A DNA stretch of 64,000 bases. It comes from Setoptus koraiensis. Taxonomy: Eukaryota > Arthropoda. Both the position numbers and the translations under genes were made by a program. Each line of letters opens with the position of its first letter. Within the stretch, counting starts at the first letter, position 1. The stretch lies in the NCBI GenBank assembly GCA_048013815.1, contig CM106585.1, positions 14,260,001 through 14,324,000 on the forward strand. Reading direction: 5' to 3'. Of the stretch, positions 34,909-57,926 are shown piece by piece. The notes under the pieces are model-generated. The model saw only the letters and a list, made by a program, of their open reading frames with translations, did no database searches and was not told the DNA's origin.

Positions 34909-37900
34909 ATGTTTGACAACGTTCGTGTCCGTTTTGATTTGGGCTGTAAAGTTATGCCGGGTATACTGGCGTTGGGGATGTTCGATGACTCCGGTTACTC
35001 AATCGTGGCAGTAGCAGCCAGTGGGGACAAGGTATTTTTCAATGAACATATATTTTTCATAGTGTAGAAACTTTCTGCTTATTTATCAACCAAGCAATTC
35101 ATATCATGTACTGACCCTTTATCTTTTTTCCGTCAACACAGCTTGTTATCCATAATGAGTCCAGCAAACAGCCGCTTGCTAGATACTTCAGCAAAAGATT
35201 GGAATTATCTCTGAAAGGGAACTCATCTAATAATTATCTCAGTGTGACAGATAAGGTGCGATCCCTATTGACTGTAAAGATGACAAACTTGCCGAGATTT
35301 CTTCAAACAAGCCCCGTCAATGAATATCGAGCAAGTGAAAATTCCGAATCAATGATTGAATCAGATTATAGCGATGCACCTAGGGATTTACTCATAATTG
35401 GCTGCAACTCAACTTTGCTAGTCTATGATGTCAAAATGAACTTCGATATTCATTACAAGAAGCTTACAACCTCAATTAATTCTTTGATAGAATTGGAAGG
35501 CACTTCGATCGAATCCAGGATGATAGTTTGCGGCACTTCAGACGGCCTTACATCTCTACAATTGGATCAATCGAGTGTAAACGATAACAGTTTAGCCACA
35601 TTCACATCAGCAGACAAAATACAGACTATGATAGCGGGTAAATTGTCTAGCAGAACAATTGTTATTACCGGATCGGAAAAAGGAAAGATAACAGTTTATG
35701 ATGTATTACCAAGCGGCAAACAACTCAACTTTTCAAGCAGGATATTCGTCGAAGAGGCCTCATCAATAATATGCTTGTGTGCTATACCTACCACCAAGTC
35801 ATCAGATCATTCGGATCTAATGCTTGATCATATTGCCTATGGTACAACTAATGGAATGATCGGTACACTGAGATTGATTCATTCAATGAATCAAAGCAAT
35901 GATCAAATTGATATTCTGATCGAAAGGCTATGGATGATAAAAACCAAAGATGAGCCCCTCTGCATGGTGTTATACGATATCGATGGAGACGGTTTCGATG
36001 AACTTATTGTAGGTCACAAAAATGGTCGCATTGAAGTGAGAGAAGTGTTTACGGGTGAGATAAAACATAAGATAAGACTAGAAAAAAATACAAAGTTGGC
36101 TGGTATGTGTGTATCCGACTATTGTCAAGATAATGTCAGCCTATTAATAACTTGTACCACTGACGGAATTGTCATTGGTTACCGTCCACGCGAACAAATG
36201 CCAAGACAAAAATTGATAAACTACATTGCTCAACCCAATTCAGGTAATCGAACTTATCTGAATGCTGCTGATGATCGAAAGACAAATAATGTGAGAGGTT
36301 TGAGAATATTTGATTCTGCAGTAGACATTCTGGAAAATGAACTTGGCCCATATAATGATGCCAGTTTTAGCGAGAGTTTCAGTGAAAATCAAAATCATAC
36401 TCTGTTGGAGTCACTAAGAAAACGGCTCATCATTCATGAAAAGCTTAAAGCACAAACAAAAGAACTTGGTGTTAGATTGCAAGATGGACTGGATTTAAAC
36501 TCTAGACGAGATCTCTTTATGTTGAATCAAAAAATCTATACGCATGTAGCACACGATATTTCAGATGTAGGTACTAATTATAATCTAGCTGATACTAATG
36601 CCCAAATAGATAGTTTCAATTTATCATTTTATCATCTAACTTATGAATTTGCCAATTGATTGCTGCAATCAGTCATCCATAGCGCTGACAGTTTCCATAA
36701 GATCCAATATGTTTGGATTTAAGCTGTTGTTGCTGAAAGACGAAACGAGAAACCTTCTAACGGATGGTTATATGATTGCTGTTGCACCGGATTCCAATGA
36801 GTTGATGCACGAAATGGAAACGAAAATCAGAATGAAAGACGATATCGAAAGTAACTTGGACATCACTATTGTGGCTGAATCCAAAAGAGACAACCATGGT
36901 GGTCAGAATGAAAATTTTTGTATGTCTAAGAATTTTCTCTTACCTGCCTTCTCCATGTACGCCTTGTTTCCTATAGGCCAAGATTGGCCCAATACAGAGA
37001 GACTGGGTGTCATCATCAATTTGCCAAATACTAATTATCAGCAGGTAAGCAAAATTCATAGATCTAATATTATTTAGCCAAAAATGTTCTCCAGAATATT
37101 TAGTATAATGTTGTTTGTCTCACCCACCATTTGCCTAGATCTGGAAATGGATGGAGAACAAATTTCTCTGTCTGCAAATTCTTGCAAAGCGCCCCCAAGA
37201 AGAACTTTACGAATTCATGAATCATATATTACATCCGGACAATAACATTGACCTTCGTTTGATTGATCTGAAGAGTAAAATTTCAAAATGGTCCGAAAAA
37301 GGCAAAAACTCGTCCATTGCTATAGAGAAGAGGAAAAACTACAAGGCTACTGACAAAGATACAAGTGATATATGCGTTTCTAGGATTGAATTCCATTCAC
37401 GATCTAACGAATTGTCTATAGAGTCTGAGTCGATAGATTTTCTATCTAATGTAGTAAAATCATTAGTTATAGATTATCTCAATTGCGATAATTACAACTC
37501 TAGGTCAAACATTCATTCTGTATCTTTAGATTTAAACGAAAAGACCTTGCTAGCAGAGCAGTATGAAGAAACGGATAACAAAATTATGACTGAATTCGCT
37601 GAGAACTCCAAAAACTTGCAATCTCTAGGCGAACAGCTCGACATGGCCAACAATCTGTTTGAATTGTAAGTGACTACCTATTACCATATCCCACACAAAT
37701 AATTACTCGGCTGAGATAGATACACGTACGATAGATTGAACTAATTCTCGTTTTCTCATATACACAAGTCAAACATCCAAGGGAATTCTCAGCGATCTAA
37801 TGAAGATGCGCAACGATGTTGCCAAACTTGCCAAGATAAGAACTACCAATTATCGCAAACAACAGGATATCAAGAGTCAGATCAGGCAACTGAGCCAGCA

Positions 37901-37931
37901 GGTATCTATCATCAACAATTGGCCCCAATAG
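34909..37931 (+). CDS. BBS2: BBS2, BBSome subunit (ciliary trafficking)
   Basis: Five exons: 34909..35031, 35142..36566, 36673..37044, 37139..37665 and 37769..37931. All are phase-consistent and give about 869 aa. BBS2 is a core subunit of the BBSome coat, which moves membrane proteins through cilia. It has an N-terminal beta-propeller, a coiled coil, a GAE domain and C-terminal helices. Evidence: exon 1 starts in the family style (FDLGCKVMPGILALGMFDD). A propeller repeat with Asp-rich calcium-like loops, YDIDGDGFDELIVGHKNGRIEVRE, is close to human [31 protein letters not shown] and a short C-terminal helix exon also agree. It is longer than human BBS2 (721 aa), mainly through polar insertions. 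The third junction (donor GTAGGT at 36567) is the least certain; without it the frame would close at 36659. Confidence 0.9.
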
Positions 37932-38666
37932 ACGTCGTAAATGAATGATTTAAAAATGTATTTATAATCGGATAAGCACAGAACATTTGTGAATATCGGA
38001 AGTTGGCAAAGTGAGTTGTTGAGAGATATGGTTGTTATGTTGGATCTAGTGTTGCGTCAACGGTAAAATTTTACTTTATTGTAAATGCGATCCATCTATG
38101 ATCGACAAAGCAAATGTAACAACAACCATCAATTAACACAATAATTAAGTCAACGGATATGATCATTGGTGTGTGAGTAGGACGTGTGAATTTGTGCTTG
38201 TATATAGTTTGTGTGTGTGTGTGTGTAATAGAGATAGCTTTGTATGTTTATAGTGTTCAGCTCATCGTGTTTTGATTGACCTAATTATTATATTTAATCA
38301 ATAATTGTCATAATTGTTGAACTCTGAAACGATCATTTGACACTGATCGACTTGTTGCATACTGTTGCGTAAGTAGGTTGTTTGGTTAACATGACAGTAG
38401 TCCTCTTCATATACAAATGAGTAGTAGTAGTACATATAATCAGTATCTGTTTAACTGTGGCCAAACTGCACCAATTATGCCAACAACACATCTTGATATT
38501 TTTGTTTTTGTCTCATTGTTTATAATACTTTTGTTCTTTTTATATATGACCAAAGGTGCGCGCGCTAAATAGATATTTGTTTGTGGTGTTTAAAGTTAGT
38601 GTAGACAATGCTCTTTGTTTGTTGTTGTTGTTGTTGTCATAGCTATAGTTGTTGTTGTTCCATTAT
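37932..38666. other. Convergent 3' region of BBS2 and Mhc
   Basis: About 735 bp between convergent stops, AT-rich, with a GT run at 38211-38226. A minus-strand AATAAA (plus TTTATT, 38075-38080) could end the myosin transcript, giving a 3' UTR of about 0.6 kb. No gene seen. Confidence 0.5.
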
Positions 38667-49142
<10,476 letters not shown>

Positions 49143-51535
49143 TTTGATTTAAATATAATTTATTGATTACTATCTTGATGATTTTCAATGTTTCTTAATT
49201 CTTTCTTTCCGTTGACGCAATTATAATAATAATAACAATAGTTAATATATAATAAGAATAACTTTGATTAAATTGATGATGATAATAATAATAAGTTAGC
49301 TATCTCTATATAAATGTATAAGTGTTTACATCGATGAACTGTAATATTTAGTAACAATTAGATTAGAATTAGCACTTTCACACGTGAATCCAATGATCAA
49401 ACAATTGAATCAATTGAGCACTAGCAGCTTGCTAAATCTCATCTATTTCTCATTTCTCGTCTCGTATCGTCACTAACTAACCTTCGCATAACATTACTGA
49501 AGTTTAGTACAAGCATAGAGCACTAGTGGTATGTGTTATTATTATGCAATGATACGCAAAATGTAAACACACATACTACATATCGTCTATTGTACGTAAT
49601 AAAACGTAACCAAACGTAAGAATATGACCCATATGAACTTTACCATATCAGGGTTCTGATATATGAGCATATAGTAGAGATGGAGGCAAGAATAGCAAGA
49701 TGTTTGTATGTTAAGTTATGCGATGCGTTGAGATGAGATAGGACGAGATGCGGTGTCTAGAAAAGTCATGTCATTGGTGAACAACAATAACTATACTATC
49801 TCTAGGAGAGGCTATATGAATTTGAGAAGAAATAGAGATAGCGAGCAAGCGAGTACATAGCGACTTTCGCGAGCAGTTAGGCCCACAACTAACAAACTAA
49901 AACGCTTTTCGTAGTTGAGCGTCAACGCAATTGATTCATAGAGATAGAGCCCTCACAGAGACTGCCACATAGTGTTTCCTCTGTGTGCTCTCCATTTTAG
50001 GATTCGAAGAGAATTTGGCTCAACTTAACATTATATATTATTATTTATCCTACTAGAACACCGCCAGTAGGATATGTATAAGTTGGCAGCAGCAGGATGA
50101 ACTTGAGCTGGAACGGCGACAGCACTAGCAACAGTAGCGATAGCGGCGGCTCTATCAAGATACTTCCTCCGTGCTGTTAGAGAGACTTAATGGAAAGAAA
50201 GGCGAATTTATCACGTCAAATAATTGACTTTTACTTATTTTAGTCAGTTAAATGCATTTTGCTTGGATTACCTTATTTGGACTGTTGTTGGTGGCGCTGC
50301 AAATGGGGCTGCTAATTCTACTGCTGCTACTACAAACACGAATCTAGGTTAGAATATTTTTGAGAATGTTATTGTGTAGCAGATTTTGCATTATCGAAAC
50401 GGCCTAGCAAAGAAGCTGGAGACAACAGTCGGCAGCCTTGATAGTCTAAAGTCAAAGGCAAGGCTGCTGCTGTTGCTGTTGCGCTAGTGAGGATAAAAAA
50501 AAATTGTTTGCCGCCATGATCTAGCGTTTCGTCTGTCGCCTCAGCAAAATGACAATTGTTCCATATGTATAAATGATGTAGTCATGCTTTTAATTCTTTC
50601 CATCTCAATTCAGTTCAGCTGAGTCTTGTTCGAAAACTTGCTTATAAGACGAAATGCCACAATACGAATGCGATAAAAGAAAAGACAGAATGAAATAGAA
50701 TAGAGTTAACAATCAGTTTGTGACTAACAACAGACGAATATCCTTGTACTGATGGAACGACAGAGGAGTTTTTAGCGTTTATATGTGTATAAATCAAGTA
50801 TTTCACAGGGTTTTTCAGAAGCTGCTTGAGATTTATCGTGACGATACTTAATCCTATCAATCGCCACTGTTGAGATGCAATAAAATCACCATGCCCGAGG
50901 TTTTAGTTTGAGGACGATTGCTTGGGCTCCAAATGAAAACTCCTTCTGGGATGCTAATGGTAGTTTGAATGCCAGCAATCAAGATCAGATTTCTAAAATC
51001 GTGTCCAGAAACTGAACTCGATACAATCTATTGCCGTCGCTGGTTCGTCTTAATTGCACGCAGATTCCAATTTTGCACAAATTAGTGCTCACTCTCAAGT
51101 GTGTCTCTGGTGCAAGATCGCGCACCATTTCGGAAATATACAATCGCATAAGAACTTCGTAAAAACAGGAAAGAGACCTATCCTTTTCCTGTTTTTGAGG
51201 TACATCGAGGCCTCCAAACCCACTGTCTGGCTTGTCAGTTTTCGCGCATTCAAATTTACACTGCTAGTTGGCTTTCATCCAATTATTTCTCCATGGAATT
51301 CACTAGTCTCCCCCCTTCCCTGGAAAAAACTTTACACTTTCATTCAAAAAGCGCGCACTGTCTCACCTTCACCGAGTTTCAGCTGTTTGGAGGGTGACCG
51401 TCAGATTGGAATGAGTTCAAAAAACTCATTTCTTCCATGAAGGAGCATCTCAATTTAATTTAACGAATCCCTCTATTGAAATCTACATCTACTCATAGCA
51501 TACAATCTAAACAAACACAACATAGTGATTGTTTT
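49143..51535. other. Mhc upstream region and SNIP1 promoter
   Basis: About 2.4 kb between divergent Mhc and SNIP1 starts. It is AT-rich near 49150-49400 with ATT runs and GC-richer with GCT/GCA triplet stretches near 50080-50480. It should hold the muscle promoter and probably a noncoding Mhc first exon, but I cannot place either. ORFs here are unconvincing. Confidence 0.5.
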
Positions 51536-52099
51536 ATGATGAGCGCCCCAATTCAACCTCATGCATCTGACAAATCCACATCGGCTGTTATGAATGTCGC
51601 CACAAACATGCAGCTTAGTGGTATGTTGTCCAAAACCGCTCCCGTCAACAACAAACCAAGTCTACAGCTAAGTGGTGCTCTAGCACAAGATACAAATACA
51701 TACAAGGGCGTAGTGATAAAATATAATGAACCATCGGAGGCAGCCAAACCTGACAAACGTTGGTTCTTGTTTCCATTCAAGGGAGAACAAACATTGGAGC
51801 AGATACCCATCTACAGACAAAGCGCCTACTTGCTGGGCAGGGCTCGTGCAGTGGCGGACATTCCCATCGACCATCCATCGTGTTCAAGTCAACATGCTGT
51901 CATACAATTCCGACGAATCAACAAAAACGTTGTACCTTACCTTATTGATTTGGAATCTTCAAATGGAACAAAATTGAACGGTGAACCATTAGATCCCCGC
52001 AGATATTATGAGTTAAGGGAAAAGGACGAAATATCATTTGGATTCAGCTCGCGACAGTACATTATACTAAATGAAAACTCCAAAGACGATCTCCAATGA
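51536..52099 (+). CDS. SNIP1: SNIP1-like FHA-domain nuclear protein
   Basis: 187 aa from ATG 51536 (the same frame is open a little further upstream, without an ATG). SNIP1 is a nuclear FHA protein linked to the activated spliceosome/RES complex, Smad/p300 signalling and miRNA processing. The diagnostic stretch LSGALAQDTNTYKGVVIKYN is close to human LSGALLEDTNTFRGVVIKYS. Next come IYRQSAYLLGRARAVADIPI and DHPSCSSQHAVIQF (FHA phosphopeptide-binding loops), then LESSNGTKLNGEPL and the conserved RYYELREKDEISFGFSSRQY. The human protein is 396 aa with an Arg/Ser-rich N-terminus. Only a short Ser/Thr-rich leader is present here, so either the protein is truncated or an upstream exon is missed (possible acceptor CTCATAG near 51498). 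Confidence 0.88.
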   Translation: MMSAPIQPHASDKSTSAVMNVATNMQLSGMLSKTAPVNNKPSLQLSGALAQDTNTYKGVVIKYNEPSEAAKPDKRWFLFPFKGEQTLEQIPIYRQSAYLLGRARAVADIPIDHPSCSSQHAVIQFRRINKNVVPYLIDLESSNGTKLNGEPLDPRRYYELREKDEISFGFSSRQYIILNENSKDDLQ

Positions 52100-52111
52100 T
52101 GTGATTAACAC

Positions 52112-52117
52112 TTTATT
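52112..52117 (-). terminator. Polyadenylation signal of X11
   Basis: AATAAA on the minus strand, 19 bp past the X11 stop and within the 36-bp gap to the SNIP1 stop. Cleavage would fall at or inside the end of SNIP1. Confidence 0.5.
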
Positions 52118-52135
52118 AGGTAATAATAATTTTTT

Positions 52136-55100
52136 TCAAAAATGAACAGGATGTTCCTGACCTAGCATGAGACGGTACAAGGATGTGAGGCAAGTTTTCA
52201 TGCGGATTTCGCCCACTGAACTGGCGAGTAAAGTTACTATCTTCTCGTGGGGAACGCCAACAACAGTTGTGCCATTGATTGACATGATTCTATGGCCCAC
52301 TCGGACACCTCCGCGTTCAGCAATTCCGCCTCTAAGCAGACTACATATCACTCCGTTCTGGACGCTGAACCCTAACTGGTATTTAGTATCAGGCCTCCTG
52401 ATCTTGACCTCTACTGTTATTGGGCACGGGACTATTGACAACTTGGCAACTGTTTGGTTTTTTGTCTTTCTAATATGCTCCTGACAATCTGCCAGCGGCA
52501 AACCAACAAGACTATTACCATTTATGGATAGAATTTGATCACCGATAGCTAGATTTTTGCATCGATAAGCTGGTCCATCTGGTTTGAGGTTTGCTATTAC
52601 AACCGTGGGAAGCATGGAACCCCATCCTGATTCTACTATACTTATACCTAGTATCTCATTCTTTTTCTTGGGCACAATAACCTCCCGCTGGTTCTTTCTG
52701 TTGGCAAACATTTCCAGTTCGTCGGTTGACATTTCTTGTGAATTTAGCACCTCTTGATAATCAACTTCTTTTGACAGGAACCCTGTATCCTCAATTCCGG
52801 AGGCCTTCAGAAATTCCATGTAAGCCAGTTGGAATGCATTATTCATTGATTGCGCTATCAATTGAGCCTCTTCTGACTCAAAAACGTGACAGATCATCTT
52901 AGCCGCTCTCCTTGTTTTAGAGTCATTCAAATCATTTGACAAATTCCTCCGCCTAGCCATGAGCACCAGAATTTCACCAATGTCGGCAATGTATGAGATA
53001 GTCCGCAGAGAATGGTCCATCATTATCTTCTTGTGTTTGTGGTCCAAAACCATAATCTTCTCTGTTGAAATAAATAGTTGTACCTCTGTGTGAGGTTGTG
53101 GCTCACCATCTTGGGCCGTATTTTTTACCTCAAAAACAGCCATCTCTGCTTGGTTCACTCTAGCTTGTTTACTCGACTGTCCGTCACACTCTAGTTGTGT
53201 GGATCCAAGATACTTAACCATAAACAATACTCCTTCAATAAGTACCTCTCTGGAATTGGTACTAGGTTTAGGCTTATCTCCCATCTGATGCTGAGTATCA
53301 CTAAGAATGTGATTATTGGGTAACTTTAATTGGTCGTTCCTCTGAGTTCCCAGCAACCTATCCGTTTCATTATCAGTATCACTACTGAATTGATTTGTCT
53401 TATTCTCTCGATGATCCTGATGGTGACTAGTTGAAGGTTGTTGGATACTCGTGGAAGGTTGTTGCTGCTGGCTGGACCAATCACCCATCAGATTTGACAC
53501 TCCATCGCTAGGAATGCCTCCATTAAAATCGCCATTGGTGTTCCTCAACATCTGATTCATCTGACCATCCAGAATGGGATTAATATTGTTATTGTTGGTA
53601 TTAGTGTTATTGTTTCCTATCAACGATTGCTGAGCCACCCTCCTCTTGCTGGATTCATTTTGTGGGTGCTGTAGCTTGCTTGCGATAGCTATATTATCTT
53701 GCCTTGTAGAAGGATTGTGCAAAGACGTTTGCTCAATGTCCGTATCATCGATATCGTTATCATCATCATCTTCATCATTATCAGCGTCATCAGCACATTC
53801 GTCATCATCATAAGGTTCATCATCGATTGATTCGGCGGGACTAGAGAGACCTTCTTCTACCCTAGGTAACATTAGAGCAGAATTGGCTATTTTTTCTTGG
53901 TCTTTTTCATCTTCCTTATCATCTACAACATTCAAATGATGATCTTGTTGATGGTTCCCTTGGTTGATTCCATTATTCGAGAATGATTGGATAGTCGATT
54001 GCGGTTGACGTCCGTTGTTACTCATCGCCATAGAGTTGTTGTTAGTACTTGGAATATTATTGCTGAGATCGGTGCTATTCATTGGAGGTTCATTCTGGTG
54101 GTAATCATGCACTATCATTTGATGTTGATTGCTAACCTTAGTTATGCCCGACACTTCGTTTTCATCTTGACCGCTCTCATTTTCGGACATGCAATGGAAA
54201 TGAGATAGCAACGGAGGTCCTTTATACGATTCAATGTTGTTTCCAGACTCGAGCAAATTTTTACCTCTCATAGACAAGGAACTACCGAAAAACAATCCTT
54301 CGGAGTGCTGCAGCGATGATCCTGCAGACGTTGCCAGATTGTTTGGTGGTGCTATGAAATCATGTACCCTTTCATGTAATAATACCAAAGAGTTTTTGGT
54401 GGCTACATTAGTTGCCCTATTATCATGTTCTGACTGCTGATTCTCTAAAGAAGGCTCTAAGTTGGCTGAGTTTTGGTTGGCACTGGGGTCAATTTTTTGT
54501 AAAAGTGAATTTTCTTCATCTCTTTTAGACGTAACCATTGAGTCATTGTCTAACAGGCTAGTTGATTGGCCCGACATGTGGGCTATGTGTGTAGGCGTCG
54601 TGCCTAGTTGATCAACATCGTCAGATTTTGAATTTAGTTGAATTTGTTTATCTTCTTCGATTATTGAAGGCAGTCTTCTAGTCATTGAGATGGTATTGCT
54701 AACGGAAATAGATTTATGCTGATTTACGGAATAATCTCTGGTCACATCTACTATCTTTGAGATTTCTCTTGGGTGCTGATCAGGAGGAAGGTGCTGATAT
54801 CGCATTGCTGTGTCCACCTGATGACATATCTGATAAGAATCAACAAGATTTGATGAAGTTTGATTGCACAAAGGCAAAGTATACTTTTGTGACTGATGAT
54901 CGATAAATTTGTCGATATTTTCAATCTCATCAATGCCGCTATTTACTGTTTTGAAATGTTCGTTATCACCTTTGTGTTGATCACTATCATCTATGCTCAA
55001 AATATCATTTTCCGGAACATCATGATGATTCAATTCGTCTCGAGATGCATCATCGAATTCCGAATCTTTTAATGATGATAAGTTGAGGAGATCAGTGATC

Positions 55101-57187
55101 GAATAAAGATCGTTGTTTGTATTCATCATCGAATTGGAAGCTCTTTTGTTTGCATCACTTATATGATTTACTGAAGCAGAACTGTCAGTATGATTTGTTG
55201 GCTGGGGTGCCGAATTGATTAGAGATTGCTTGCTCAATTGACTAGTATCGTGATTTGTGTCAATCTCGCGCTCATGATCAGTAGAATGTTGAGGAGAATA
55301 ACTAAGCAAATTAAATCGCGAATCGTTTGTATAATCGGATGGTCCGTTTGTTGTAGAGGTGGTACCAAGAGGTGTACGGGAGTCTTCAGATTTTTGCACA
55401 GTTATGACTCTTTGCGGGTAACCAGGACCTACACTTCGAGGTGTAGTTTTATTAGGTACTGATTCTCCGCATGGTAGTTGGCTAGGATTGGGCTGTTGAT
55501 CTAACTTATTGTTTCTTTGTAGCGACAAGCAAGTAGTCACTGTAGCAGATTTTGAATTCTCCAGCACCCTTTCATCTAGTTGACTTTCTGTGAATGATTG
55601 CGCATCAACAACTTCTATCTGGTTTGTGGAATTGTTGGCTAAATTCGAATTATTAGGAATGATTTGTTGATGACTCGGCGGGCATTCTATTTGAGCGTCG
55701 TGAGAGACACTCGTTAGAGGCTGTTGACTATTATTGATGGAATTATTGATGGAATTGTTGATGGAGGAGAGTACACTACCCATCATTGGACCATAAAGTT
55801 CCCTGTTGTTTGAGGAGGATGACTCCAAAAATGACAATTCTCTAGTTGGACTATGTATATTATCATACGAATCATCGTGCCTGTTGACCGCTAATTTAAT
55901 TGGCTCTTCAGAATTTTTCGCATCGTCGTAGACAAAAGAGATGTGGAGATATTTGTTTCCTGGAGAATTTGCTTCATTGCTAGATGAGTTGTTAGCATTC
56001 TTATCCAAATTTGCTGAAGACGAAATAGCACCAGTTGGACATTTTATGTCATAATCATAATTGTTTGTATCGCGAGATTCTATAATTGTGGATGCCTCAC
56101 CATTGGTATTATCATCGTGGATAATCAAGTTGTTATTAGTGGGTCGTGCGCGTTCAATGACATAATTGTAAGTGACAACCTGGGGCTCAACGGCAGAGTT
56201 ACCAGCCCCGCTAGAAACAGATAGATCTAAATCATTAGAATGACTTTTAGTGACTATAGAAGTAGTAGAATTCTTCTGAGAAGATAGATCGCTATCGCTT
56301 GCGGGAACTTTGGTTGTCTTTTGTGGTTGTTGTTGTGAATAATTGTGTATACTATTGAGATTGTTCTCCGTTTGAGAGTGATTTAGTACAGATGTGGCGA
56401 TATCCGTTTCATAACTATTGTATGATTGGATATTATTATTATCCAACATATCCTGACAGCTCTGTTGCTGTTGTTTGACATTGAAATTCACATTATGACT
56501 AGTTGCGGTTAGAATACCCGGCGGAATATTATTATTATTTATATTGGTGGTGGATGATGTGCATTGAACATTATTACTGTGCCTGGCTGGATGGTTTCTC
56601 TTGTGTGCATAACGTTTTCTATAGCTCGATGACGATCGCTCTGGCTCCTTATCATTGTAGTTCCTTTGTTGTTGCTGTTGTGGGTTATTGTTGTATCTAC
56701 CGCTCGCCAGTAATATCTCGCCCCCTGGCCTTGCAGTTTGCAAGTTATTTATAGATGTGCTAGATAACGAAGATATTACAGAGTGACTTTGTTGGCTGTT
56801 GGGCTCATTGATATTCAAAGCGGAATATTGACTTAGACTGGTTGGAAACGATGATTTTGTATTGACATTCTTATTAGTGTTTTCATTCTCGGATGAATCT
56901 GAAGAATTGTCGTTGTCCAGATGATTGGAATGATGTCTATGAGACATGGATGTTCTTTCTCGGCGGTGCGTGTAAACACGACCTCGTTGCTGGCCCTGAA
57001 TGGACAGTTATGAATGAATAAAATATATATTTAGAATGCGGTATATAGAAGATCGATTAGTCTGGCGCATAATGTCGTTTTGTGATTTAGTTAGTGTGCA
57101 CAATCTGTGACTACTTACAGGCTGCTTTGGCTTACATCGGAGAAAAAGGCTATTAATATATTCACTATTTTGTTCTGAAGTGTCCAT
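52136..57187 (-). CDS. X11: X11/Mint (APBA, LIN-10) neuronal PTB-PDZ adaptor
   Basis: Two exons, 57119..57187 (MDTSEQNSEYINSLFLRCKP...) and 52136..56995, phase 0, give about 1,642 aa. X11 proteins bind the NPxY tail of amyloid precursor protein through a PTB domain and scaffold receptors and channels through two PDZ domains in neurons and epithelia. The conserved core occupies the last ~420 residues: PTB (EGVLFMVKYLGSTQLECDGQ to AYMEFLKASG), PDZ1 (KKKNEILGISIVESGWGSML), PDZ2 (YQLGFSVQNGVICSLLRGGI), and a C-terminal YRLMLGQEHPVHF tail typical of the family. The first ~1,200 residues are Asn/Ser/Gln/Asp-rich and apparently disordered, far longer than in human APBA1 (837 aa). They include an INNS tandem and a long Asp/Glu run. 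The PTB and both PDZ domains share one 4.86-kb exon. Confidence 0.95.
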
Positions 57188-57881
57188 ATTTGAAAATATT
57201 CTTGCTATTGGTGTCGCTGATATAATAATATAATAATAATTCAATAATGTTAAGTAAAAATTGGAATCGATGCTGTTGGTTCGATGATGCTAAGAGGAAC
57301 TTTCTCTGAGTTCGTTCATTTATATGGTTCGTTAACGGTAATAATAGTTACATGTCATAAATGTACATATATGTATTCATATGAAACAATATTGGCCCGC
57401 TAGGCGAGGTTCCCTGAGTATTATTGGTGCTGGCGCTTTCGTTAGGCGAATGTGGAACTAGTTTAGGTTGCTATCATGCTGTTAATTGCATTGATATTTA
57501 AATTCATTGCAATAATAATAATGATAATAATAATAGTAATAATATAGTAGTAGATAAATAACGAATTTTTGTATATAATAGTCACATATTAGTGATGATG
57601 CGATGGGATCTAAGCCGTCGCTTAGACAAGCGGCCCTGGTTGAGGTACGACAAGAGAGAATTCGGAAATATTCGGTCATCTGTAATGTTGAATGAATAAT
57701 ACAAAGAGGGACTCCTTTCGGGAGCACACACACACTCACGCACAAACACATAAATCGTTTGCTCACGTTAACGGACTATTATATACGGTATATGATATAT
57801 TTATATGTATGTGCTCTATCGTTATATGCCAATACACACCATTGCACGAGTTATATAAATGAAGCACTCGAGTGGTAGGCA

Positions 57882-57884
<3 letters not shown>

Positions 57885-57924
<40 letters not shown>
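57885..57924. repeat. (AC)n microsatellite
   Basis: Twenty uninterrupted AC units. Confidence 0.95.

Positions 57925-57926
<2 letters not shown>

Noticed and set aside
36567-36672. Apparent frame break in BBS2 (frame closes at 36659 and a new frame opens at 36643)
   Set aside because: A GT-AG intron of about 106 bp (GTAGGT to AATCAG) restores phase 0 and family alignment, so it is not a pseudogene.
51054-51440. 128-codon ORF upstream of SNIP1, considered as a missing N-terminal exon
   Set aside because: It lacks the Arg/Ser-rich composition expected of SNIP1 and has no clear donor in phase.
57885-57924. CA repeat as a possible functional array
   Set aside because: Plain microsatellite with no spacers or flanking genes suggesting a role.
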